Below, piece after piece: positions 1-6,130 of a DNA stretch of 6,414 nt. Position numbers and translations under genes: made by a program. Source of the DNA: Polyangiaceae bacterium (lineage in GTDB: Bacteria; Myxococcota_A; Polyangia; Polyangiales; Polyangiaceae); the NCBI GenBank assembly GCA_025934595.1, contig JAICXU010000199.1, forward strand, positions 1 to 6,414, given 5' to 3'. The notes under the pieces are model-generated. The model saw only the letters and a program-made list of their open reading frames with translations, had not been told where the DNA came from and searched no databases. Within the stretch, counting starts at the first letter, position 1, and each line of letters begins with the position of its first letter.

Positions 1-68
1 TCGGCTTCGACAAAGACCGCGCGCCCCCTCGATGAACGATTGGCGTGGTCCGAGTCGGTAGGAGCTTC
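1..68 (+). other. Possible 3' tail of an upstream gene; no confident CDS
   Basis: This left edge precedes the inverted repeats. Two plus-strand frames could be gene tails. One encodes GFDKDRAPPR and stops with TGA at 33-35. The other stops with TAG at 59-61, directly before the hairpin-rich DNA. The second would match the rest of the window, where genes end in TAG just before repeat DNA, but its residues are only arginine-rich and unrecognisable. A third frame stays open to 327 but runs through the inverted repeats, so it is probably not coding. I cannot decide between these from so short a piece. Confidence 0.2.
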
Positions 69-206
69 GCGAAGCCCGAAGACGCGCACCGCCTCCGGGG
101 CTGCGAGCAACTCGGCGTCGGCTCACACGCTGTCGTCGCGATTCCGCGGCCGCCGCCTCAGACATATCTCGCAGCCCCTCCGGCGGCCCGCGTCTTCGGG
201 CTTCGC
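69..206. repeat. Imperfect inverted repeat, 39-bp arms, 60-bp spacer
   Basis: The left arm (69-107) and right arm (168-206) are reverse complements at all but five positions: a 2-nt and a 3-nt mismatch block near the middle of the arms. The shared core includes GAAGCCCGAAGACGCG at the outer end and GGGGCTGCGAG at the inner end. The 60-bp spacer is itself GC-rich and contains CCGCGGCCGCCGC. The left arm is preceded by the palindrome-like GCTTCGCGAAGC. As RNA or extruded DNA this would form one long stem. It has no recognisable family, and no coding function is visible in it. Confidence 0.75.
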
Positions 207-210
207 TCTT

Positions 211-233
211 GAATCCTTAAAATGGATTCTTTT
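211..233 (+). terminator. Weak hairpin plus T-run, possible rightward terminator
   Basis: GAATCC (211-216) and GGATTC (224-229) form a 6-bp stem around a 7-nt AT-rich loop, followed by four T residues (230-233). It could terminate a plus-strand transcript entering from the left of the window. The stem is short and only half GC, and no gene feeding it is established, so this is weakly supported. Confidence 0.25.
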
Positions 234-267
234 CGTCCTGTCGCTTTCGTCCGAGCGAAGCGTTGGA

Positions 268-482
268 CGTTTCATTCTGTTGCAGTCGGTGGGTTCGCGG
301 AGCGAACCGATCCGCACGCGATCTTGAAATCGCGTTTTGCGAAGCAAAACGCTTTCGCGTCAGCGAACGCGGGGGAGGCTCATTTTCCGCAGGAAAATGA
401 GGGGGCCGTTAAGGCCCCGCCAGAACAAAACTCGCCTTGAGGCGAGTGCTCCCGAGGACGCTCCGCGCCGTCGCGATCACGC
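268..482 (-). repeat. Multi-hairpin 3'-end repeat element, left copy
   Basis: Read on the minus strand, this element begins 9 nt after the stop codon of the exported-protein gene. It matches the right copy (6131-6351 on the plus strand). Exactly shared blocks are 25 nt (458-482), 8 nt, 40 nt (399-438) and 21 nt (361-381). In gene order it contains an intrinsic terminator (424-447), a GGGGCC/GGCCCC hairpin (402-418), a 10-bp stem with a 3-nt loop (379-401), a 9-bp stem with a 3-nt loop (332-352) and a 7-bp stem with a 3-nt loop (292-308). Stem sequences differ from the right copy while pairing is kept. It could be an RNA-level terminator or stability element, or a non-autonomous repeat of the REP/MITE kind. 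No transposase is nearby. Confidence 0.85.
424..447 (-). terminator. Intrinsic terminator of the minus-strand operon
   Basis: On the minus strand, ACTCGCC (447-441) pairs perfectly with GGCGAGT (436-430) around the loop TCAA. A T-rich run, TTTTGTT, follows from the last stem base. It lies about 45 nt beyond the TAG stop of the last operon gene, which is the expected place for a rho-independent terminator. The hairpin is embedded in the larger repeat. In the right copy the 5' half of this stem is disrupted, so only the left copy has the full 7-bp stem. Confidence 0.75.
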
Positions 483-491
483 AAGCCAGGC

Positions 492-1139
492 CTATTCAAT
501 CCGCACATCACCGACGTCGACGACATGCGTGCCGAAGTAGACGTGCCACGACAGCGTGATCGAGAGAAAGAGGGATCGATCGGAAGGGCTCGCGACGTCG
601 GCGCCTTCGAATACCGAGTCGCTCCAGCGCGCGCCTCCGTGCATGCCGATCCAAATTCCTTTCGCACGTGTCATGAGCGGCACTTCGATGCCGAGGCCCG
701 CTTGCAGCCCTTGCCTTGCGCCGAAGCCGCGCTCGTCCGGCTGCGCGAAGTAGGCGCCGAGCTCGAACCCGACCGAGTCGACGAGGAGATCGGGACGCGC
801 GGATTCGAATTCGTAGCCTTGGAGCCATCGCGCGAGAAAAAGGGGGCGGAGCTCCATGCCGAGCGACATCACGCGCGTGGGGTCGTTCGCGATTCCGAGC
901 GACTCCTCGTAGTCCCAGAACACGCCGAGCGTCTCGATGTAGCGAAAGCGAAGATCGATGCTCGGCCGCGGCGCGCGCGGTGCGAGCGTGACGCCGGCGC
1001 CCATGACGACACTGATGTCACCGTCGACGCGTCCGTACGAGCTGTCGAGCGGATCGCTCGCCGCGCTCGTTTTTGCCCAGCACGAAATGCAGCCGAAAAA
1101 TAGGTAAATCGTGAGCGATCGGCGATCGAGGCGAGACAT
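492..1139 (-). CDS. Exported, probably beta-rich envelope protein of unknown function
   Basis: This encodes 215 residues. The N-terminus has a classic signal peptide: basic residues (R3, R6, R7), a hydrophobic stretch LTIYLFFGCISCW (9-21), and a likely signal peptidase I site near SAA/S (25-28). The rest alternates short amphipathic strands with turns, for example SIDLRFRYIETLGVFWDY and SLFLSITLSWHVYFG near the C-terminus. That pattern resembles small outer-membrane or periplasmic beta-barrel proteins. It does not end in the aromatic residue typical of many barrels, so membrane insertion is uncertain. I do not recognise a named family. It starts 3 nt after the HD gene stop, with GGGA inside the end of that gene as ribosome binding site, so it is the third operon gene. 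Why an envelope protein sits behind DNA-linked genes is unclear. The C17 and C20 contexts are poor lipoboxes. Confidence 0.75.
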   Translation of the reverse strand: MSRLDRRSLTIYLFFGCISCWAKTSAASDPLDSSYGRVDGDISVVMGAGVTLAPRAPRPSIDLRFRYIETLGVFWDYEESLGIANDPTRVMSLGMELRPLFLARWLQGYEFESARPDLLVDSVGFELGAYFAQPDERGFGARQGLQAGLGIEVPLMTRAKGIWIGMHGGARWSDSVFEGADVASPSDRSLFLSITLSWHVYFGTHVVDVGDVRIE

Positions 1140-1142
1140 TCG

Positions 1143-2435
1143 CTATCCCGCGAGCGCGCTCGTGACTTCTTCGCGGAGCTCCGGCGCGACGATGAGTCGA
1201 ATGCGCGACAGCACCTGCCCTGCGAGCCTCGACAGCAAGAACGAGACGTCGGAAAGCGGGCGCGCCGGTCCTTTCGCGAACACCACGTAGAGAGGGTCGG
1301 CCTCGGCGCCGAACGGTGTGTCGCTCGCCGCGTCGAGGCCCACGTAGTAATCGGGATCGAGCCCGCGCTTCTCGGCGATTTCGCGCGCGGTCGCGTGGGC
1401 GTTCTCGCGGCCTTCGATCGTCGCTTGTTCTCCGAAGAGCTCGAACGTCTTGAAGAGCTCACGCCCGCGGACGCGTTTCGCCAAATCGGACAAGATCGGA
1501 TCTTTCGCCGACTCCCAGCTGCGCATCGCCATGAAGAGGCGATCGTCATCGAGCGCGAGATATTCGCCGAGGGGAATCGGCTCGCCCGCGGCGCCGAGCT
1601 CGATCGCCCGCGGTGTGCCTTCGAGCCTCTCGCCGTCCATCAATCGCGTTGCCGCGCGCGCGAGCACGGTGCGGATCATCCACTCCGCCGACCGCGTCGC
1701 TTTGTGCAAATACACCTGCTGGAACATGAAGAGACGCGCGAGCAAAAACGCTTCGATCGCGGGCAGCCCTTTCGCGCCGTCGATCGCGAGCGCGGGCGCC
1801 GTCTTCGCGTCGGCGCTCGGCGCGAAACGCAGCGAGCGAAGAAGCCAATCGAGATCGTAGACGCCGTAACGCACGCCCGTTGCGTGCGCATCGCGGAGCA
1901 AATAATCGCACCGATCGACGTCGAACGTGCCGCTGACGGCGTTCGCCAAGAACGGCAGCTCGTGCTCACCGCGGACGAGCGCCGCCACGCGCTCGGGCAT
2001 CTGCGGATCGAGGGCGGTGAGCTTCTTGTGAACGCCGGTCGATGGGTCGAGCAAGATGCGCTCGGTCCACGCTTCGTGGTGCGGCGTTCCCGGAATCGCG
2101 TCTTCGAACAAGTGCGAGAGCGGGCCATGTCCCACGTCGTGCAAGAACGCAGCGGCGAGCGCGTCGCGCGCGCGATCGGTCGTGACTTGTTGCCAGAACG
2201 GAAGCGCGCTCTGGATCGCGCGAAGACGCGCCACGAGGAGCTTCATCACGTGCGCCGATCCGATCGCGTGCGCGAAGCGCGTGTGCTCGGCGCCGGGGAA
2301 CGCGAGCGACGTGACGCCGAGCTGCCGCACGTGACGAAGCCGCTGCACTTCCGGCGTATCCATCACGATCGGAACGATGCTTTCTTCTTCCGCCTCGAAC
2401 GCGACGAGGCCATGGACGGGATCGCGCAAGATCAC
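1143..2435 (-). CDS. HD-domain phosphohydrolase, YwfO/SAMHD1-type dNTPase-like
   Basis: This encodes 430 residues, close to the usual length of the COG1078 (YwfO-like) HD family. It opens with ILRDPVHGLV, the family's hallmark N-terminus. Predicted metal and catalytic residues are all present: H56 in RFAHAIG, H99-D100 in FLHDVGHGPLSHLFE, and D174 in DVDRCDYLLRDAHATG. H120-E121 sits where SAMHD1 has its catalytic His-Glu. By family knowledge it should be a cytosolic metal-dependent enzyme removing triphosphate from dNTPs; the substrate cannot be read from sequence. The start is the GTG at 2435, which overlaps the methyltransferase stop as GTGA and has GAGGG 8 nt upstream. The frame stays open far upstream, but that stretch is a shadow of the methyltransferase gene. 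The overlap implies translational coupling and matched expression with the methyltransferase. Confidence 0.9.
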   Translation of the reverse strand: MILRDPVHGLVAFEAEEESIVPIVMDTPEVQRLRHVRQLGVTSLAFPGAEHTRFAHAIGSAHVMKLLVARLRAIQSALPFWQQVTTDRARDALAAAFLHDVGHGPLSHLFEDAIPGTPHHEAWTERILLDPSTGVHKKLTALDPQMPERVAALVRGEHELPFLANAVSGTFDVDRCDYLLRDAHATGVRYGVYDLDWLLRSLRFAPSADAKTAPALAIDGAKGLPAIEAFLLARLFMFQQVYLHKATRSAEWMIRTVLARAATRLMDGERLEGTPRAIELGAAGEPIPLGEYLALDDDRLFMAMRSWESAKDPILSDLAKRVRGRELFKTFELFGEQATIEGRENAHATAREIAEKRGLDPDYYVGLDAASDTPFGAEADPLYVVFAKGPARPLSDVSFLLSRLAGQVLSRIRLIVAPELREEVTSALAG

Positions 2436-3937
2436 TTGTTTTTCCCTCGATTTCGATCCGGTTGGCGCATGCTCGAAAACGCTGCGCTCCTTCCCCGCGC
2501 CGGCAGATCGCGAGACGCAATTTCGATCGTCGCCACGTTGCCGTCGTCTTCGTAGGCCCGGATGCCGAGCGTCGATTTCGGATCGTGATCGATTTCGATC
2601 GCGCGCTCGGCGGCCACCGCTTGCGCGCCGGGAATTCGCTCCGTATGCCACACACGCCTCAGCGCGCTTTCTTCGAGAGGGCCCACCGTCCATGCGAGCG
2701 GCTCGCTCGGCGCGTGGAGCTCGATTCGGACGCGTCGCTCCGATACGCGCGTGACGGTGGCTTGCGCGTCGTTTTCCGGAAGCGCGCAGCCCTCGCACGC
2801 TTCGATGCTCGGCGATGCGCCGGAACGCAGCAGGCGTGCGCGCGCATTCGCGATCGCGACGGGCGATCGATCGCCGACGATGCTTCGCCGTCCGAGCGCA
2901 CGCGCGGCGTCGGCGGTGGTGCCGCTGCCCGAAAAAAGATCGACGACGAGATCGCCGGGCTGCGTCGAGGCTTGGATGACGCGTTCGAGGAGCGCGCGTG
3001 GCTTTTGCGTCGGATATCCGGTGCGCTCGCCGAGCTTCGCGTGACGTAGCGGCGCGACGTCGGTCCAGAGCGCGTCGACGCGCCGCTCGCGACACCAATG
3101 ACCCTCGTCGTCCTTCACCAAAAAATACTTGATGTAGACCTTGCCGGTTGCCGTGCGGTGGATGCGTCCTTCTTTTTCGAGCCGCGCGACGGACAGATCC
3201 GTGTAATCGCCGCGAGGTGCGAGCGTGTTCGGCCTCCCCTGGTCGTCCCAACGAATCGCTTTTTCGTCGATGCGCTCGAGACGCGTCGGTGGCGAGAGCT
3301 TCGCTTCTTTTTTTCCGTAGACGATGATCGTGTCGAGCGTGCGGCCGAACTGCGAGCTCGCGGCTTGGCGTCCGAGATTCGGCGCGCGCTTCCACACGAT
3401 TTCGTTCAAGAACCGTTGCGGTCCCAGGATTTCGTCGAGGAGCAGTCGCACGAAGTGGCTCGCCCGCCAATCGACTTGCACCCAGATCGTTCCGCGCGGC
3501 GAGAGCAAATGAACGAGCGCTTCGAGGCGCGGCGCCAGCATGTCGAGGTAGCTCTCGTGCGACCAGCTGTCCTCGTACGCCAGCGTGCGTGTCAATCGAC
3601 CATCGGCGCCGCCGTCGAGGCGAGCTTCGTGCACGTAATCGGCCTGCGACGCGTAGGGCGGATCGACGTAGACGCATGAAACCGTGCCGGCGATCTCGTC
3701 GTAGGTGAGTGTGCGTGCAACTTCGAGCACGTCCCCCACGATGACCCTGCACGTCTCGTCCTCCGGCGATTTTTCTGCGCCGAGCTCCAGCAATTTCGCC
3801 GGGCTTCCTGCGGGCGAGAGCATCGCCGGCTTCCACGCGCGCCCCGGCCATTCGAGTCGAACGCCGTCACTCGCACGCGAAGCCTTTTTTTTGAGCGCGG
3901 GGACATGACGCGCGTCTTGACCTGCGGCGCGAGGCAC
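2432..3937 (-). CDS. Beta-class DNA methyltransferase, probably N6-adenine, type III Mod-like
   Basis: This encodes 501 residues. Motif IV, DPPY (92-95), precedes the SAM-binding motif I, VDLFSGSGTT (332-341), which is the beta-class order. GYPTQKPRALLERVI (307-321) fits motif X just before motif I. IWVQVDWRASHFVRLLLDEI (151-170) matches the conserved block after DPPY in Mod-like enzymes. DPPY rather than SPPY favours N6-adenine over N4-cytosine. Residues about 212-300 are the likely target-recognition region. About 130 C-terminal residues beyond the catalytic fold are unassigned. The start is GTG at 3937: an in-frame TAA lies four codons upstream, and the only later candidate, ATG at 3823 (M39), would delete RLEWPGRAW (28-35 region), which resembles the conserved start of Mod proteins. 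AGGGAG lies upstream but 14 nt away, an unusually long spacing. A run of eight A residues spans codons 16-18. No restriction subunit is visible, so it may be orphan or partnered elsewhere. Confidence 0.87.
   Translation of the reverse strand: MPRAAGQDARHVPALKKKASRASDGVRLEWPGRAWKPAMLSPAGSPAKLLELGAEKSPEDETCRVIVGDVLEVARTLTYDEIAGTVSCVYVDPPYASQADYVHEARLDGGADGRLTRTLAYEDSWSHESYLDMLAPRLEALVHLLSPRGTIWVQVDWRASHFVRLLLDEILGPQRFLNEIVWKRAPNLGRQAASSQFGRTLDTIIVYGKKEAKLSPPTRLERIDEKAIRWDDQGRPNTLAPRGDYTDLSVARLEKEGRIHRTATGKVYIKYFLVKDDEGHWCRERRVDALWTDVAPLRHAKLGERTGYPTQKPRALLERVIQASTQPGDLVVDLFSGSGTTADAARALGRRSIVGDRSPVAIANARARLLRSGASPSIEACEGCALPENDAQATVTRVSERRVRIELHAPSEPLAWTVGPLEESALRRVWHTERIPGAQAVAAERAIEIDHDPKSTLGIRAYEDDGNVATIEIASRDLPARGRSAAFSSMRQPDRNRGKNK
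3885..3892 (-). repeat. A8 homopolymer tract near the start of the methyltransferase gene
   Basis: Eight consecutive A residues on the coding strand encode Lys16-Lys18 of the methyltransferase, starting 45 nt after the start codon. In a GC-rich gene this is conspicuous. A change of one base shifts translation into frames that terminate: one meets TGA at 3869-3867 almost at once, and the other stops near 3592. Either way the catalytic motifs would be lost. This is the layout of a phase-variable switch, though eight residues is at the short end of tracts known to slip often. Confidence 0.6.
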
Positions 3938-4020
3938 AAGCGGATGTTACACTCCCTGGATCCGTTTCACGTTATGATTCGAGGTTCGCGTCGAAACCGC
4001 GCGAACGTGTCGCAAACGAG
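3938..4020. promoter_or_regulatory. Divergent intergenic promoter region
   Basis: These 83 bp separate the start codons of the minus-strand operon and the plus-strand XPB-N gene, so they must carry both promoters unless transcripts begin inside genes. The region is more AT-rich than its surroundings. TATGAT (3973-3978) is a fair plus-strand -10 candidate, but no -35 box is correctly spaced. On the minus strand, TTTCGA (3996-3991) and CATAAC (about 3977-3972) are weak -35/-10 candidates. Neither start codon has a well-placed strong Shine-Dalgarno sequence here. Confidence 0.45.
3984..4006. promoter_or_regulatory. Dyad GTTCGCG-N9-CGCGAAC, candidate operator
   Basis: Perfect 7-bp inverted repeats (3984-3990 and 4000-4006) are separated by 9 bp, giving centre-to-centre spacing of 16 bp, about one and a half helical turns. 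The dyad lies just downstream of the plus-strand -10 candidate and overlaps the minus-strand -35 candidate, so a bound regulator could control both directions. It could also simply be a leader hairpin for the plus-strand gene. No regulator gene is in the window. Confidence 0.4.
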
Positions 4021-6126
4021 ATGGCCACGACTGAAGAGCAACCCAGGCGATTAGCCGATGTGCTGCGTGCGCTGCCGGACCGAGAGCTGGCGGCGCTCAT
4101 CGCACGTCTCGGCATTCGTGTCGATCCGGCGAAGCGCCTCGACACGGCGCAGCAGGTCTCGCGCGCGCTCGTGTCGCTTCCGGAGCTGCGCGATCCGTCG
4201 CGTTTGCCGCAAGCGTGCGTCGAGCTTTTGCATCGCGTCGCCGAAGCGCGGGGATCGCTCATCGTCACCGCGATTCCGCCGGCGCTCGAGCCCCTCGCGG
4301 CGCGCGGCCTCATGTTCGCGCGCGGCACCGAAGCGAAGGGCGCGTACGAGCTGCTCTTGCCGCCCGCATTTTTGGTGCAGCTGAGGACGTGGGAAGGCGA
4401 AAACCCGCGAAGCTTGCGTGCGCTTCTCGCGCAAGCGTCGTTCGAAACGACGAGCGCGCTCGCGGCTCATTATTTGGGTCGCCCGGCGACGCCGCCGATC
4501 GCGCTCTCGCTCGAAGCGGCCTGGGAAGTCTTGAGCGATCGAGCCCGGCTCGCGCACGAGATCGAGCGGCTGCCGCCCACCGAGCGTCGTGTGCTCGACT
4601 CGGTCGAGCGCGAAGGCGGTGAGGTCGACACCGAGGAGCTCCTCGAGCTCGAAAAAGAGCCGCTTCGTTTGCGAACGGCGTCGGGCGCTACGCCGTCGCG
4701 TCGTGGCGTCGGTTGCGCGCTCGAGCGACGCGGCCTTCTGATTCCGCTCCATCCGAATCGGCACGTCGTTCCCGCGGAGGTCGCGGCCGTCATCGGCGCG
4801 GCTCGTTACGCGGAGCGTGCGCGTCGTCGTGATCAGGTCAAAAGCTTCGTTTTGTCGGGCGATCACGCGCCCCGTCGCGCGCGTTTTGCGCTCGATCCCG
4901 CACCGCTCTCGGCAGGCCTCGCGATCGCGGCGCGCGAAGCGGGGAACGAAATTCGGCCGAGCGTCGGTACGCCGAAATCGCTCGTACAAAAGCTCGCGGT
5001 GCGTTTCGGTCGCGAGAATCACCACGTCGCGCTCGTCATCGCGCTTTCGCGTGCGGTGGGCTTGTGGGATCCGTCGGCGCTCAATGCGTCGCAGCCGCCG
5101 GGCGCGCTCACGCTCGGCGAGCTCGGCAAGCTGCTCTTCGAAGCATGGCGTCGCGGCGGGGCATGGGACGAGGCGCGGCCCGAGCCCGAGGTCTTGCGAC
5201 TCAGCCCGGACGCGCGCGATTCGAGCCCCGTCGGTGTGATGCGCGAGATCGTGCTCGAGTCGCTCGTCGATCTTCGCGACGGCGGATGGGTGCCGTGGGA
5301 TTCGCTCGCGGGCTACATCAAGAGCGACGATCGCATTCGAGGTCTGTCGCGACTCTTGCGACGCTGGGCCGATCGCGTCGGAATCGAGCCGGCCGAGCCG
5401 ATGGAAATCGCGCGTCTCATCGTGCACGAGAGCTTGCCTGCGCTCGGTATGGTGGACCTCGGCCACGAAGCTACGCTGCACGACCAGAGCGAGGAGCAGC
5501 CCGCGGATGACGAAAACGGCGCGAAGGCGTCGTCGACCACGCTGCGCTTGACGCCGCGCGGCCGCGCGCTGCTCGATGACCGGCCGTCGTCGGCCGAGAC
5601 ATCGAAATCGAAGTTTCTCGACACGCACGTGCTCCGCATCGGCACGAACGCGCATCTGTCGGGGCTTCTCGCGATCGCGCCGTTCGTCGAAGTCGCAAAA
5701 GCGGCCGACACGCTCGATCTCATCGTCGCTCCGCAAACTCTCGCGCGTGCGCTTTCGGCGGGCTACGAGGCCGACGCGCTTCGCCAGCGCATCGAGGCGA
5801 TCGCGCCGCTTCCCGAGTCGCTCTCGCGCACGCTCGCGCAGGCGAGCGTCATTCTCGGTCGGGCCACGTTCACCGGCGCCGGCGGTTTCTTGTGGGTCGA
5901 GGACGGCAACCTCCGCGAAATGCTGCGCACGCGTCGCGCCACCGCGGAGCTCTTCGTCGATCCCTCACCACCAGGCGGCCTCTTGGTGCAACCCGGCGTC
6001 GACGTGGAGCGTCTGTCGCGACGCTGCCGAACGATAGGCATCGAGTTGGTAAGCGAGGGCCAAGTGGTGCGAGCCAGGAGCATCTCGTCGGGGCGTGCGA
6101 CGGCTCGGGGGGCTGGCTCGAAGTAG
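4021..6126 (+). CDS. XPB/Ssl2 N-terminal-like (Helicase_C_3) protein without helicase motor
   Basis: This encodes 701 residues with no signal peptide, so it should be cytosolic. The N-terminus, LADVLRALPDRELAALIARL (11-30), resembles the opening of bacterial helicase-associated XPB-N proteins. Residues about 183-262 look like a winged-helix segment (PPTERRVLDSV through RRGLLIPLHP). An acidic, low-complexity linker (HDQSEEQPADDENG, near 488-502) leads to the C-terminal block. There IVAPQTLARALSAGYEAD, LPESLSRTLAQA and the closing GVDVERLSRRCRTIGIELV match the pattern of the Helicase_C_3 domain. No Walker A, DEAD-type or other ATPase motifs are seen. By family knowledge such proteins accompany XPB-type DNA helicases in nucleotide-excision-repair-like roles; the role here is inferred. 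ATG at 4021 is the first usable start, with no clear Shine-Dalgarno sequence. It is transcribed away from the methyltransferase operon and ends in TAG directly before the right repeat copy. Confidence 0.78.
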   Translation: MATTEEQPRRLADVLRALPDRELAALIARLGIRVDPAKRLDTAQQVSRALVSLPELRDPSRLPQACVELLHRVAEARGSLIVTAIPPALEPLAARGLMFARGTEAKGAYELLLPPAFLVQLRTWEGENPRSLRALLAQASFETTSALAAHYLGRPATPPIALSLEAAWEVLSDRARLAHEIERLPPTERRVLDSVEREGGEVDTEELLELEKEPLRLRTASGATPSRRGVGCALERRGLLIPLHPNRHVVPAEVAAVIGAARYAERARRRDQVKSFVLSGDHAPRRARFALDPAPLSAGLAIAAREAGNEIRPSVGTPKSLVQKLAVRFGRENHHVALVIALSRAVGLWDPSALNASQPPGALTLGELGKLLFEAWRRGGAWDEARPEPEVLRLSPDARDSSPVGVMREIVLESLVDLRDGGWVPWDSLAGYIKSDDRIRGLSRLLRRWADRVGIEPAEPMEIARLIVHESLPALGMVDLGHEATLHDQSEEQPADDENGAKASSTTLRLTPRGRALLDDRPSSAETSKSKFLDTHVLRIGTNAHLSGLLAIAPFVEVAKAADTLDLIVAPQTLARALSAGYEADALRQRIEAIAPLPESLSRTLAQASVILGRATFTGAGGFLWVEDGNLREMLRTRRATAELFVDPSPPGGLLVQPGVDVERLSRRCRTIGIELVSEGQVVRARSISSGRATARGAGSK

Positions 6127-6130
6127 GCGA

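Noticed and set aside
123..347. Small frame starting MLRKTR, also seen in the right repeat (6394 minus)
   Set aside because: The shared start comes from the repeated hairpin sequence TTGCTTCGCAAAACGCG; the frames then diverge, so these are by-products of the repeat.
268..482. CRISPR array or tRNA/rRNA gene
   Set aside because: Repeats are single hairpins of different sequence without regular spacers, and no tRNA cloverleaf or rRNA signature was recognised anywhere in the window.
1076..1095. Lipoprotein signal in the exported protein (C17 or C20)
   Set aside because: The residues before either cysteine (LFFG, GCIS) do not make a good lipobox, whereas a signal peptidase I site near SAA/S is convincing.
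1395..2555. 386-aa plus-strand open frame
   Set aside because: It is antisense to the HD gene, whose catalytic motifs are clear, and its composition is that of a shadow frame.
2436..3851. Extension of the HD frame upstream to a 902-aa protein
   Set aside because: The upstream part lies on the same strand as the methyltransferase in another frame, is arginine-rich and motif-free, and the GTG at 2435 has a good ribosome binding site and matches the family N-terminus.
4051..5736. 561-aa minus-strand open frame
   Set aside because: It is antisense to the XPB-N gene, has arginine-rich shadow composition and no recognisable motif; high GC creates such frames.
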